DNA of 62,569 bases from Thermoguttaceae bacterium (GTDB taxonomy: Bacteria; Planctomycetota; Planctomycetia; Pirellulales; Thermoguttaceae), in contig JAFSDX010000271.1 of the NCBI GenBank assembly GCA_017436025.1, positions 1 to 62,569 of the forward strand, read 5' to 3'. A model generated the notes under the pieces. The model saw nothing but the letters and a program-made list of their open reading frames with translations. It did not search any database and was not told the DNA's origin. Positions within the stretch are counted from its first letter, which is position 1, and each line of letters begins with the position of its first letter. Below are positions 53,540 through 62,312 of this stretch, piece by piece. Position numbers and translations under genes: made by a program.

Positions 53540-54241
53540 ATGGCGAAAGACAACAACGATCGGGACGATCGCTCCCAAAACGCCGGTTTTGAAGAATCGC
53601 GTCCGAGCTGCCCTTGGAACGCCGCGACCGGGCTTCCCGGTTTTTGCAACTTCCTAACGACGCCGGAACTGAAACGGATGTCGAGCAGCTGGAAACCGTT
53701 CTTAATGCTGGGGATCGGGTTGATGATCCTCGGTTTGCTCGCGATCGGCTCGACCTTTATCGCGACGACGCTGACCGTCTCGATTATCGGCGTTCTGTTG
53801 ATGATCGGCGGCGCGACGCAAATCGTTAACTCCCTTTACGCCGGACGTTGGAACGGCTTTTTCCTTCACTTCGCGCTTGGGATTTTATACCTTGTCGTCG
53901 GCTTTATGCTCCTCGACGCGCCGATTTTGAACGCGATTACGCTGACGTTCCTGCTGGCCGGCTTTTTCATCCTCGCCGGTTTGTTCCGCATTGTCGCGGC
54001 GCTGACGACGCAACTTCCCGGTTGGGGTTGGGCGCTCTTTAACGGTTTGGTAACGTTTATGTTAGGAGCGTTGATTTACCGTCAATGGCCGTCGTCCGGT
54101 CTTTGGGTTATCGGGCTTTTCGTCGGAATCGAAATGATTTTCGCCGGTTGGTACTGGACGATGTTCGCGTCGAGTTTGCGAAAATACGCCGCGAATCCTC
54201 AACTTTACGATTCGCAAGTCTCGCAACCGCAAGGCGTTTGA
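53540..54241 (+). CDS. HdeD family (DUF308) membrane protein
   Basis: 233 aa. A polar 45-residue N-terminus precedes six hydrophobic helices arranged as three DUF308 pairs: LMLGIGLMILGLLAIGSTFI, VSIIGVLLMIGGATQIVN, HFALGILYLVVGFMLLDAP, LTFLLAGFFILAGLFRIVAA, LFNGLVTFMLGALIYRQWP and GLWVIGLFVGIEMIFAGWYW. HdeD proteins are linked to acid stress resistance in enteric bacteria, but the mechanism is unknown. The ATG has AAAGGAG about 8 bases upstream. Confidence 0.9.
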   Translation: MAKDNNDRDDRSQNAGFEESRPSCPWNAATGLPGFCNFLTTPELKRMSSSWKPFLMLGIGLMILGLLAIGSTFIATTLTVSIIGVLLMIGGATQIVNSLYAGRWNGFFLHFALGILYLVVGFMLLDAPILNAITLTFLLAGFFILAGLFRIVAALTTQLPGWGWALFNGLVTFMLGALIYRQWPSSGLWVIGLFVGIEMIFAGWYWTMFASSLRKYAANPQLYDSQVSQPQGV

Positions 54242-54310
54242 TTTCGTCGTCGACGTCGCCGGTTAATCGACGCTTCGTCGCGACGTCGTCGCGGCTTTTG
54301 CGTCGAACCT

Positions 54311-54349
54311 AAAAAAAACGCCGTTCTTCAGCGACCTGCAGAACGGCGT
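54311..54349 (-). terminator. Terminator downstream of the LpoB-like gene
   Basis: ACGCCGTTCT (54318-54327) pairs with AGAACGGCGT (54340-54349). On the minus strand the stem is followed by a T8 run (54318-54311). A second AT-rich hairpin, AACGCTTTT/AAAAGCGTT, lies at 54361-54381. Confidence 0.75.
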
Positions 54350-54398
54350 CTCTCTCGTTAAACGCTTTTCTTTAAAAGCGTTGCTTTGCAGCCGCGCG

Positions 54399-55067
54399 TC
54401 AAAAAATTCCCAAGATTTTCGCTTTAACGGAACGATTATAGTGCTTTTTCAAAGAAACCGTTTCGCGAATCGACGCTCCGGTGCGCACGTTCACTAAGTC
54501 TAACGTTAAACTATATTTAACTTGCGAGTCTTTATTGTCGACCGTCGTCGCCGTCGTTACTTTCGCGAACAAGATATAATCGAACGGCGTCTCTTCTTCT
54601 CCGAGCGCGGCCGCGAAACGCTCCCGTTTTTCAGGCAAAAGCAAATCTTCGACGCGCAGTCCCGCCTCTCTAAGCCCGGCGGTCGCCATTCGAGGATCGA
54701 TCGTTTCAAAAACGTCCGATTGGGCGATTTTCGTTCGAATCGCTTCAGCCAAATCTTCGCGGACGTCCCCCATTTCTTCGCCGCCCGCGTTTTCGACGCC
54801 GAGAAAACAGATTCGCCTAAGTCCGCGTTCTTCGGTAATTTGCGCGACCGTTTTTCCGACGTCGGCCGCGGAAACCGGATTGCGCGCCGCTTGTTCTAAA
54901 AGCCCGACGACCGCCGCTTCCGCCGCCGGATCGTAAATCTCCGACCCGGCGCGATGACTTCCGACGCGAGTCGGCGCGTCGACGTCGACCACTTTGCCGC
55001 GTTGCGTCGCGCAACCGCCAATCAAACACAACGTTAAAAGAAACGCCGCCGCTTTTTTCTTTTCCAC
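54399..55067 (-). CDS. LpoB-like penicillin-binding protein activator lipoprotein
   Basis: 222 aa from GTG 55067, with GAGGG about 6 bases upstream; this start gives a clean lipoprotein signal, VEKKKAAAFLLTLCLIGGCA, lipidated at the Cys. The mature domain has ICFLGVENAGGEEMGDVRED, IRTKIAQSDVFETIDPRM and FDYILFAKVTTATTVDNKDS, matching PF13036-type proteins. LpoB in E. coli activates PBP1b from the outer membrane; a homologous role in envelope growth here is an inference. It is followed by a strong terminator. Confidence 0.8.
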   Translation of the reverse strand: MEKKKAAAFLLTLCLIGGCATQRGKVVDVDAPTRVGSHRAGSEIYDPAAEAAVVGLLEQAARNPVSAADVGKTVAQITEERGLRRICFLGVENAGGEEMGDVREDLAEAIRTKIAQSDVFETIDPRMATAGLREAGLRVEDLLLPEKRERFAAALGEEETPFDYILFAKVTTATTVDNKDSQVKYSLTLDLVNVRTGASIRETVSLKKHYNRSVKAKILGIF

Positions 55068-55646
55068 GCCAACCCTCGATAATTTCTCAACTTTCGTTAA
55101 ACGCTTCAACGTTTCCAAGGCGCGCTTCCCCTCATCGTCGCTCAAAAACTTGACGCGACGCAACGTCGCCTCCAATAAACGCTCATTATTCAACAAAATC
55201 AAAGAGTCGTCGGTTCGCGTCCCTTTCTAAACGCGCCGCAAGACTCTCCGCAACGATTTTCCGCTTCTTCCCGTCGCTAAACCGCGCCGCGCCAATCGTT
55301 GCGACTTTTAACGACGCGTCGTCTGTCTTCGCCAAACTCCGACCTCGCTAAATACAATTTTAACGATTCTAACAAATTTTCAGCCGCTAAACAAGAGAAA
55401 TTTTTGGAAAAAACTTCGCGTTCCTCTCCCCGATCGGTTCGTAAAACGCGTCGATAAAAAACGCTATAAAAATTTAACGGTATTTTTTTCAAAAATTCAA
55501 AAAACGCCTTTGCCGCCTCCAATGGGAAGTCGATAATAACGACGTTCAAGTTGAATTTTGAAGATCGCGACGCCGTTCGTCGTTCGACGCGCGGTTTTAC
55601 GCTCCAATCTTTCCCCAACCCCCTAAACCGTTTAAAACCAACCGTT
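55068..55646. other. Divergent intergenic region
   Basis: 579 bp between the LpoB-like gene and the EEP-domain gene. Codons upstream of 55067 continue open, but without a start of good quality. No RNA gene, promoter or repeat stands out. Confidence 0.4.
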
Positions 55647-56879
55647 ATGAGCGACCAATCCCCGGAAATCGAAGAAGCGCGAGAAATTATTAAAGTGCGG
55701 CGGATTAGCGCAAAACCCAACGCCGCGAACGAGAAAAAAAACGAAGAAGCGGAAGCGGCGAAAGCGCGCCAGCTCGAACTCGAAAAACGTTTGCGTCGCC
55801 TGCAATATTTTTTAGCGGTCGCGATTTTATCGTTTTTTCTCTTGGGATTACGCGCTTTAGGATGCTTTTCTCCGCGTCGTTCGGAAATCGCGACGCCCCC
55901 CGTCCCCTCGGTCGCGACGCCCGCGCCGTTCCAAGATCAGGTTTCTCCAAACGCCGCCGAATCGACCGATTTTCGCCGCCTTTTCACCGAAGCGCCGGGC
56001 GCAATTTCCCCCTTCCCGCCCGCCGCCTTCGCCGACGCCCCCCGCTCTCCGTCCGCCTTCGCTCCGACGCTCGACGATTTACGCGTCGTTCGCATCGCGA
56101 CTTGGAACCTCGAACCATTTGATTTTTCAAAGGTTAACGACGCTTCGGTCGGCGAAAAAATCGCGCGTTTGCTTCAAGAATTCGACGTTGTCGCCGTTCA
56201 AGGAATACGTTCGAAAAATCGCGCCGTTTTAGAAGCGCTCGTTTATTTGATCGCTCGCCAAGGCGGAGAATACGATTACGTCGCGTCGACGCCAACCGCC
56301 GCAAACTCAATTGCCGCCTTTTTTTACAACGCGCAAACAATCGTCGTCGACGGCGAATCCGTCTCAGACGTTTTCGACGCTCAAGGACGCTTAACGACTC
56401 CGGTTCTCGCCGCGAATTTCCGCCCCAACGCCGTCGCGCCGGAATCAAGTTTCACTTTTCAAATAATCAACGTTCGCTTTTCAGGAACCGAAACCGACGG
56501 CGAAACGCTCGTCGATTTACTTGCGACGCTTAAAAAACGCGCCGGAGGCTTCGGTTTGTCGGAAGACGACATTCTTGTCGCCGGCGATTTCGGCGTCTCA
56601 ATTCAAAAAATCAAAGGCGTCGAAAAAATCGCCAACGCCGCGACGCTTCACCAAGATCAAGCGACCGACGATTCGGGCGGCTCCGGCGCGAATCTTCTTT
56701 TCGACTCGGTCGCGACGGTCGAATACGTCGAGCGTTTTGGGGTCGTCGACCTTGCCGAATATTTCGATATTTCCGACGCCGAAGCTCGGAAAATTGCGCG
56801 CGGTCGTCCGGTTTGGGGCGATTTTAGCGTTTACGAAGGAGGCGATCCGCACTTTTTCGCGCCTTCGGAAAAAAAATAG
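55647..56879 (+). CDS. Membrane-anchored EEP (endonuclease/exonuclease/phosphatase) domain protein, active site altered
   Basis: 410 aa from ATG 55647. A charged coiled segment (ANEKKNEEAEAAKARQLELE) precedes one membrane helix (LQYFLAVAILSFFLLGLRAL). After a Pro/Ala-rich linker an EEP-like domain covers about 150-400: VVRIATWNLEPFDF, DVVAVQGIRSKNRAVLEALV, DDILVAGDFGVSIQ and DPHFFAPS. Active EEP enzymes have Gln-Glu in the second motif and Asp-Phe-Asn or Asp-x-Asn in the third; here the metal-binding Glu is Gly and the Asn is Gly. The fold is likely kept while DNase or phosphatase activity may be lost. It could act as a binding protein. Confidence 0.72.
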   Translation: MSDQSPEIEEAREIIKVRRISAKPNAANEKKNEEAEAAKARQLELEKRLRRLQYFLAVAILSFFLLGLRALGCFSPRRSEIATPPVPSVATPAPFQDQVSPNAAESTDFRRLFTEAPGAISPFPPAAFADAPRSPSAFAPTLDDLRVVRIATWNLEPFDFSKVNDASVGEKIARLLQEFDVVAVQGIRSKNRAVLEALVYLIARQGGEYDYVASTPTAANSIAAFFYNAQTIVVDGESVSDVFDAQGRLTTPVLAANFRPNAVAPESSFTFQIINVRFSGTETDGETLVDLLATLKKRAGGFGLSEDDILVAGDFGVSIQKIKGVEKIANAATLHQDQATDDSGGSGANLLFDSVATVEYVERFGVVDLAEYFDISDAEARKIARGRPVWGDFSVYEGGDPHFFAPSEKK

Positions 56880-57113
56880 ACGTTTTTCCCTTTCCAAACG
56901 TCGTTTGCTCTTGACTTGCGCGGCCCGAAAAAGTATCTTTACCCCGTCTTCCTTTCGACTCGACTTCGAAGGACGTCGCGCGTCGTCTTGCGAACGCTTA
57001 AACGTTGTTTAAGCGCGATTTGCGGTTTGTCTCGCCTCATCGCGCCGCCGACGCAACCGACGGTCGCTCGACGCGACGCCGTTAACGTTTTAACCCAATT
57101 AAGAAAGCCAACA

Positions 57114-57956
57114 ATGAAAACGACGATCGTTATTCCCGCGCGCTTCGGTTCGAAACGCTTTCCCGGCAAGCCTTTAGCAAAACTCGAAGGCAAAGCGATT
57201 TTGCAGCGCGTTTGGGATATCGCCGCCGAAGTTTGCGCTCGCGTTCCCGACTGCGACGCCGTTGTCGCCACCGAAACGCCCGACCTCGAAAACCGGAGCG
57301 AACGCATCGTCGAATTTTGCGAATCGCGGCGCATTCCGGTCGTCGTTACGCCGACTTCCTGCCGCTCCGGCTCCGATCGCGCTTGGGCCGCCGTTTCGTT
57401 CCGCGAAGAGACGCCGGACGTCGTCGTCAACTTGCAAGGCGACAACCCGATTTGCCCGCCGCAGTTTGTCGTCGATTTAATCGAAACGCTCCGCGACAAC
57501 ATAAACGCCGACGTCGCAACGATTTACACGCGTCTCAATTGGGAAGCGCTCGACGCGTTGCGAGCCGCGAAAAAAACGTCGCCGTTTAGCGGAACGACCG
57601 TCGCCGTCGCGAAAACCGGCGACGCGCTTTGGTTCTCGAAAAACATCATTCCGGCGATTCGCGGCGAAGAAGCGTTGCGGTCGGCGTCGCCGTTCAGTCC
57701 TATCCTCCGTCATATCGGGATTTACGCCTATCGGTTCGACGCGCTTCGTTTCTTCGCGAACTCGAAAAAAGGCGAGTACGAAAAGTTGGAACAGCTCGAA
57801 CAATTGCGCTTCATTGAAAACGGCTATAAAATTTTAACGATCGAGGGCGCGTATCCCCCCGGTTTCGAAGGGGTTACGTCGGGCGTCGACACGCCGGAAG
57901 ACCTCGAGCGCGTCGCGGCGGTTTTACGAAGTCGCGGCGAACTTTTAGACCGATAA
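57114..57956 (+). CDS. kdsB: 3-deoxy-manno-octulosonate cytidylyltransferase
   Basis: 280 aa from ATG 57114, where the family N-terminus TTIVIPARFGSKRFPGKPLA begins; the frame is open earlier without family similarity. It makes CMP-Kdo for lipopolysaccharide. Other motifs are CDAVVATETPD, TPTSCRSGSDRAW, VVNLQGDNPICPPQFV and LRHIGIYAYRFDAL, ending with GVTSGVDTPEDLERV. It is somewhat longer than the usual 250 aa because of an internal segment after TIYTRLNWEALDAL. A hairpin, CGCTTAAAC/GTTTAAGCG (56995-57015), lies upstream. Confidence 0.94.
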   Translation: MKTTIVIPARFGSKRFPGKPLAKLEGKAILQRVWDIAAEVCARVPDCDAVVATETPDLENRSERIVEFCESRRIPVVVTPTSCRSGSDRAWAAVSFREETPDVVVNLQGDNPICPPQFVVDLIETLRDNINADVATIYTRLNWEALDALRAAKKTSPFSGTTVAVAKTGDALWFSKNIIPAIRGEEALRSASPFSPILRHIGIYAYRFDALRFFANSKKGEYEKLEQLEQLRFIENGYKILTIEGAYPPGFEGVTSGVDTPEDLERVAAVLRSRGELLDR

Positions 57957-58107
57957 ACTTCGCGCTTTTCCCGACCGATTCGCCGTCGTTCGACGTCGCG
58001 TCGCCGCCCGTTTTTCGCCGCTTTTTTAAGAGACGCGCCCCAAGAAAACAACGTTTTCGCGCGTTTTTCCCAACGTTCAACCAACGAATTTTGAAAGACT
58101 TAACGCA

Positions 58108-58851
58108 ATGACGCAAGAAACGCGACGTTCTGAAACGACGTTGATCGTCGCCCGACACGGCAACACGTTTGAAAAAGGCGACGTTATTTTGCGCGTCGGC
58201 GCCCGCACCGACTTGCCGCTGACCGCGGAAGGTCGCGCGCAAGGCCGGCGGCTCGGCGTCAAACTCGCGGAACTCGGCCTTCGTCCGACGGCGTTTTACT
58301 CGGCTCCGTTGCGTCGGACGCTTGAAACGTCGGCGGAAATCGCGTCGGCGCAAGGAGTTAACGCGGCGCCCGTCGTCGAGGAATTTTTAACGGAACTCGA
58401 TTACGGCGAAGACGACGGGCGCCCGGAAGCGGAAGTCGCGCGGCGTTTAGGGGCGGTCGAATTGGCCGTTTCCGAGACGCCGACGGCTCCGTCTCGCGCC
58501 GACGCCCCGCTCGAAGTCGTCGATCTTTCGCCGGAAGCGATTGAAACGGCGGGACTTACCGCGCTCAAACGTTGGGACGCGGAAAAGCGTCTTCCGCTCG
58601 GCTGGTTCTTCCTGCGGGAACGGGTCGCTCAACTCGGCGACGATTGGCGTTCGTTCGCGTCGCGAATCGTCGAGCGTCATTCCGGCGAAACGGTCGTTGC
58701 GACGACAAGCAACGGAATCGCAAGGTTTGCGACGGCGATTTTGCCGCCGGACGCGCCGATTCCGGAAAAGCTCAAACTCGCGACCGGCGCGTTCGGCGTC
58801 TTCGTTTGGAACGGCGAAAGTTGGCGTCTCGACGCTTGGAACGTTCGCTAA
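58108..58851 (+). CDS. Histidine phosphatase superfamily protein, second His replaced
   Basis: 247 aa. LIVARHGNTFEKGD contains the phospho-accepting His17 in the RHG motif, and TDLPLTAEGRAQGRRLG and FYSAPLRRTLETSAEI are typical of phosphoglycerate-mutase-like phosphatases. The acid/base region ELDYGEDDGRPEAE is present. The second active-site His, normally in SHG, is Asn here (VVATTSNGIARFA). Activity may be reduced or altered. The substrate is unknown. It sits 150 bp after kdsB on the same strand. Confidence 0.85.
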   Translation: MTQETRRSETTLIVARHGNTFEKGDVILRVGARTDLPLTAEGRAQGRRLGVKLAELGLRPTAFYSAPLRRTLETSAEIASAQGVNAAPVVEEFLTELDYGEDDGRPEAEVARRLGAVELAVSETPTAPSRADAPLEVVDLSPEAIETAGLTALKRWDAEKRLPLGWFFLRERVAQLGDDWRSFASRIVERHSGETVVATTSNGIARFATAILPPDAPIPEKLKLATGAFGVFVWNGESWRLDAWNVR

Positions 58852-58883
58852 CTTGCGACGCAGCAAATAGTTGCGACGTCTTC

Positions 58884-59783
58884 TCATTGTCCTTTCCCGC
58901 TCCATTGCGACAAGAAGTCGTCGTCGAAGGCTCGTTCGAGCCAATCGGCGACGGAGAGCGCATCGTTCGGCGTTTCGGCGGCGCGATCGATTTCGGTTTC
59001 TAAGTCCAAACGCGACGTTCCGAAGCTCGAACAGTCGGTTGCGGCTTGCAGAACGCCTTTTTCGAAGTCGATTTCCCACAACGTTTTATATGTCGCCGAC
59101 TCGCCGTTCCCTCCGGCGGTCGCTTCGGCGCTCGCCTCCGCGTTTCCGTCGCTCGGCCAAGTCGCCAACGCGTCGCCGGAGGTTTGTTCGGAAACGCAAT
59201 CGGCGCCGAGCAGGATTGTTCCGGTAAAGTCGAGGGGCAAATCGCATTCTTCATAAAGAAAGCGGCAACCGGCGCTTACGTCGTCGCCCGGAACCGTCGT
59301 CGGCGCGGCGCCGTCGAGAAGGCCCGCTTCGTCCGCGCGTCGAGCGAGCAAGTCGCGATGAAATTCGTCTTCGTTATCGAACCCGGGAAACTCCGCTTCG
59401 AGCGCCGCGATTTCGGCCCGCAACCGCGCCGCGTCTCCTTCAATCGTCTCCTCCCCTTCCGCCGTTCCAATCCCTTCAACCGTTTCAATTCTGTCAAAAT
59501 CCGCAAGGAGTCGGGCGAGTTCGCGCTTTTTCCGCAAACGCTCGACGGCAAGCCGCCCCAACTCCGACTTGCAGTCGAGCGGCGACGCGTACAAATTTCG
59601 AATAATCAAACGGCTCTCTTCGTCAACGGCGAACTCCGCGACGTAACCGCGACGGCATGCGTCGTCCGCGCTCGCGACGTAAAGTCCGAAATCTTCGGGG
59701 TTAAAAAGCGTTCCGCCGCAAGCGTCGACGACGGAAAAGACGCGCCGCCGGAAATAAAAGCGGTCTTCAATTTGCGCGGTCAT
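58884..59783 (-). CDS. Unknown protein, paralogue A of a tandem pair (MTAQIEDRF family)
   Basis: 299 aa. It begins MTAQIEDRFYFRRRVFSVVD, nearly the same as the adjacent gene. Shared blocks are LFNPEDFGLYVASADDACRRGYV, DLPLDFTGTILLGADCV and LWEIDFEKGVLQAATDCSSF. A Glu-rich insert is unique to this copy (IGTAEGEETIEGDAARLRAE). I recall a broad bacterial family with this MTAQI-type opening and TG.I..GADF motif, but no function. No signal peptide or membrane segment. The ATG has GGAG about 10 bases upstream. It lies 66 bp downstream of its paralogue. Confidence 0.75.
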   Translation of the reverse strand: MTAQIEDRFYFRRRVFSVVDACGGTLFNPEDFGLYVASADDACRRGYVAEFAVDEESRLIIRNLYASPLDCKSELGRLAVERLRKKRELARLLADFDRIETVEGIGTAEGEETIEGDAARLRAEIAALEAEFPGFDNEDEFHRDLLARRADEAGLLDGAAPTTVPGDDVSAGCRFLYEECDLPLDFTGTILLGADCVSEQTSGDALATWPSDGNAEASAEATAGGNGESATYKTLWEIDFEKGVLQAATDCSSFGTSRLDLETEIDRAAETPNDALSVADWLERAFDDDFLSQWSGKGQ

Positions 59784-59849
59784 TAGCGTTTACTCCGATT
59801 TTTGTTCGAAAAAACAAGAAAAACAAAAGACGCGCCGTTTGATTTCCGA

Positions 59850-60656
59850 TTATTCGCTCCAAAAATCCCATTTGGAATCGGAAGCCAAATCAAACGAATC
59901 GTCGATCGCGTCGGCAACGGCTTTAATACCGTCTCCTTGCGCTCGTTCCAAAATATCTAACCCTCGCCCGTTTCTAGACTTGCGCACTTTCGCCGCCGCG
60001 TTCGAACGGTCGACAGCTTTTTGCAAAGCGCCGTTTTTAAACTCGAGTTCCCACAACTCGTTATAACCGATCGGGTCTTGATACCCCATATGAACATAAT
60101 AGGCGTCGTCAAAATCGGCGCCTATCAGAATCGAACCGGTAAATCCAAGCAGCAACGCAACGTTTTTGTACGCCGTGCCGCAACCGCCGAATTTTAACGA
60201 ATCATCGCAAATCGCGGCAACGCCGTTTAACGTCGGCGCTTCGTCCGGGGAAAAGGCGATAAGATTGCGATAATACTCGTTATGATTTTCATAAGACGGC
60301 ATAGCTTTATGCAATCGCTCAATTTCCTCCTGCAAACGGCGCGTTTCCTCCGATTCTTCGCCGTTGTTTTCCTCTAACGCTCGTTGCAGCTCGAGAACAA
60401 GTCGCGTTCCTTCGTAAATATTACGTCCCAAATCGGTCTTGCAGTTCACAACGTTGGCGCTCAATTCACAGAGAATCAAACGATTTTCTTTATCGAGTCC
60501 AAATTTAGAGATAAAACCACGATAACAAGCGGTACTTGCTCCTTCTTTGATCCGAATCCCATAATCCCACGGATGAAACAATTGATCGCCTTTAACTCCA
60601 ACGACAAGAAATTCTCGGTCGCGGTAATGAAAGCGGTCTTCAATTTGCGCGGTCAT
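59850..60656 (-). CDS. Unknown protein, paralogue B of a tandem pair (MTAQIEDRF family)
   Basis: 268 aa from ATG 60656 with AAAGGAG five to six bases upstream; an earlier in-frame extension is unlikely. It starts MTAQIEDRFHYRDREFLVVG and shares with its neighbour LFHPWDYGIRIKEGASTACY, LLGFTGSILIGADFDDAYYV and LWELEFKNGALQKAVDRSNA. A central acidic coiled segment (LEENNGEESEETRRLQEEIE) replaces the insert of paralogue A. This copy keeps the conserved YVHMGYQDP motif that paralogue A has lost, so it may be the parental gene. Function unknown; immunity-protein-like roles are conceivable but not supported by neighbours. Confidence 0.78.
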   Translation of the reverse strand: MTAQIEDRFHYRDREFLVVGVKGDQLFHPWDYGIRIKEGASTACYRGFISKFGLDKENRLILCELSANVVNCKTDLGRNIYEGTRLVLELQRALEENNGEESEETRRLQEEIERLHKAMPSYENHNEYYRNLIAFSPDEAPTLNGVAAICDDSLKFGGCGTAYKNVALLLGFTGSILIGADFDDAYYVHMGYQDPIGYNELWELEFKNGALQKAVDRSNAAAKVRKSRNGRGLDILERAQGDGIKAVADAIDDSFDLASDSKWDFWSE

Positions 60657-60890
60657 TTCAGTCTCCTTTTTTATAAACGAGAAACGATAAGGACGTTCGA
60701 GTTGTAACTCTTTTGAAAAGCCGGCTCGAACGGCGCTCGACGTCGGCGGTTCTCGGGAAAAATTTCGACGCCAACGGCAAAAAATCTGCGTCGACGTTTT
60801 TATTATAATCGCGCGAAAATCGGACGTCAAGAAAAGGCGGGACGCCAGACGTCCTACCTGAAAAGAAAAATCACAAAAAAACGACTCCGA

Positions 60891-60963
60891 CGGCGGAACG
60901 TCGCGTTAAGAAAAGTCGACCCCAAACGCTCCACGGCGGAACGTCGCGCTAAGAAAAGTCGAC
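60891..60963. repeat. Pair of 30-bp direct repeats
   Basis: A 30-bp unit beginning CGGCGGAACGTCGCG and ending AAGAAAAGTCGAC occurs at 60891-60920 and 60934-60963, with one difference (T/C) and a 13-bp spacer. It is upstream of the tandem paralogues and downstream of leuB. Confidence 0.85.
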
Positions 60964-60993
60964 GGCTAAAAGAGTTAAACGCAAGAAACGCCA

Positions 60994-61038
60994 AAAAGCC
61001 TCCGCCCCCGGCGTCTTAGACGGGGTTCGGAGGCTTTT
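60994..61038. terminator. Bidirectional terminator in the leuB downstream region
   Basis: AAAAGCCTCCG (60994-61004) pairs with CGGAGGCTTTT (61028-61038), with further inner CCCC/GGGG pairing. On the minus strand it ends in T5, so it can stop leuB transcripts about 200 bp past the stop codon. The rest of the 60657-61238 gap shows only the repeat pair above. Confidence 0.8.
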
Positions 61039-61238
61039 CGATTAACGTTCGCCCAACCAACGTCGCGAACGTCGCGTCAAAGAACGGTCGCGCTTCCGTC
61101 AAGCGAAAAGCAACGCAACGCGACGCCGGGTCGGGCGTTCAAAGTCGCTCGCCGACGCTTTTGGACGCGCCGTTAACGCAAACGTCGACGGCGCAACGCT
61201 TTAAAGAACGTCGCGCCGTCTTTGCTTCGCGGCGAAAA

Positions 61239-62312
61239 TTAGAGGTTTTCGCAAACGAGGTCGCCGATTTCGGTCGTCGAGTAACCCATTTGACCGGCGG
61301 CTTGGCTCTTCATCTTCGTTCCGGTAACGAGTTGAACCGACTTCATAATACGGTCGGCGGCGGTTTGGTAACCTTCGTGTTCCAGCAACATCGCGGCGGA
61401 GCTGATCGACGCGATCGGGTTGATTTGGTTCAAACCGGTGAACTTCGGCGCGGTGCCGCCGATCGGCTCGAACATACTCGTCCCGCCGGCGTCCGGGCAG
61501 AGGTTCGCGCCCGCCGCGACGCCGAGACCGCCTTGCAGAATCCCGGCCAAGTCGGTAATAATGTCGCCGAACATATTCGTCGTAACGATAACGTCGTAAT
61601 TTTCCGGGCAATCGACCATATAAATGCAACACGCGTCGACGTGATGGTATTCTTTTTGAACGTCCGGATATTCGGCGCCGACTTCCTCGAACGTGCGCAT
61701 CCAGAGGTCGTGCCCAAAGGTCAGAACGTTCGTTTTCGCGACGAGCGTCACCTTTTTGCCCTTCGGATTGTTGCGGCGGCGAGCGTATTCAAACGCCCAG
61801 CGGACGCAGCGTTCGCAACCTTTGCGCGTGTAAATCGCCGTTTGCGTCGCGACTTCGTCCGGCGTTCCCTTCTTCAGGAAACCGCCGATCCCGGCGTACA
61901 TATCTTCCGTGTTTTCGCGGACGACGACGAAGTCGAGGTCTTCCGGGCCCTTGTTGCGCAACGGGGTCGCGACGCCGGGGAGCAACTTAACGGGACGTAA
62001 ATTGATATATTGATCGAATTCGAAACGCAAGCGGAGCAAGAGGCCCTTTTCGAGAATCCCCGGCTTCACGTCAACGTGCCCGACCGCGCCCAAAAGAATC
62101 GAGCTAAATTGGCGCAGTTGTTCAACTTCGTCGTCGGTGATGATAATCCCGCCGTTTTTCAGGTAGCGTTCGCCGCAAATGTCGAAATCGGTCAGTTCGA
62201 GCTTGATATTTTCAAGTTTCGCGACTTCTTTCAGGACTTTAACCGCTTCGCCGACCACTTCCGGCCCGGTTCCGTCGCCGCCGAGGGTCGCCACTTTCAA
62301 CACATCGTTCAT
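61239..62312 (-). CDS. leuB: 3-isopropylmalate dehydrogenase (isocitrate/isopropylmalate dehydrogenase family)
   Basis: 357 aa from ATG 62312, with GGAGAAG upstream. It oxidises and decarboxylates 3-isopropylmalate with NAD+ in leucine synthesis. Family features are ATLGGDGTGPEVVGEAVKVL, LLLRLRFEFDQYINLRPVKL, VVVRENTEDMYAGIGG, VTLVAKTNVLTFGHDLW, DVIVTTNMFGDIITDLAGIL and MFEPIGGTAPKFTG. The related homoisocitrate or tartrate dehydrogenases are less likely but cannot be excluded by eye. It has its own promoter; other leu genes are not in the window. Confidence 0.9.
   Translation of the reverse strand: MNDVLKVATLGGDGTGPEVVGEAVKVLKEVAKLENIKLELTDFDICGERYLKNGGIIITDDEVEQLRQFSSILLGAVGHVDVKPGILEKGLLLRLRFEFDQYINLRPVKLLPGVATPLRNKGPEDLDFVVVRENTEDMYAGIGGFLKKGTPDEVATQTAIYTRKGCERCVRWAFEYARRRNNPKGKKVTLVAKTNVLTFGHDLWMRTFEEVGAEYPDVQKEYHHVDACCIYMVDCPENYDVIVTTNMFGDIITDLAGILQGGLGVAAGANLCPDAGGTSMFEPIGGTAPKFTGLNQINPIASISSAAMLLEHEGYQTAADRIMKSVQLVTGTKMKSQAAGQMGYSTTEIGDLVCENL

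Noticed and set aside
55277-55720. Minus-strand open frame of 147 codons between the LpoB-like and EEP genes
   Set aside because: It overlaps the start of the EEP gene, lacks a ribosome-binding site and has no recognisable domain.
60891-60963. 30-bp repeat pair as a minimal CRISPR array
   Set aside because: The spacer is only 13 bp and there is no similarity to the tracrRNA anti-repeat candidate.
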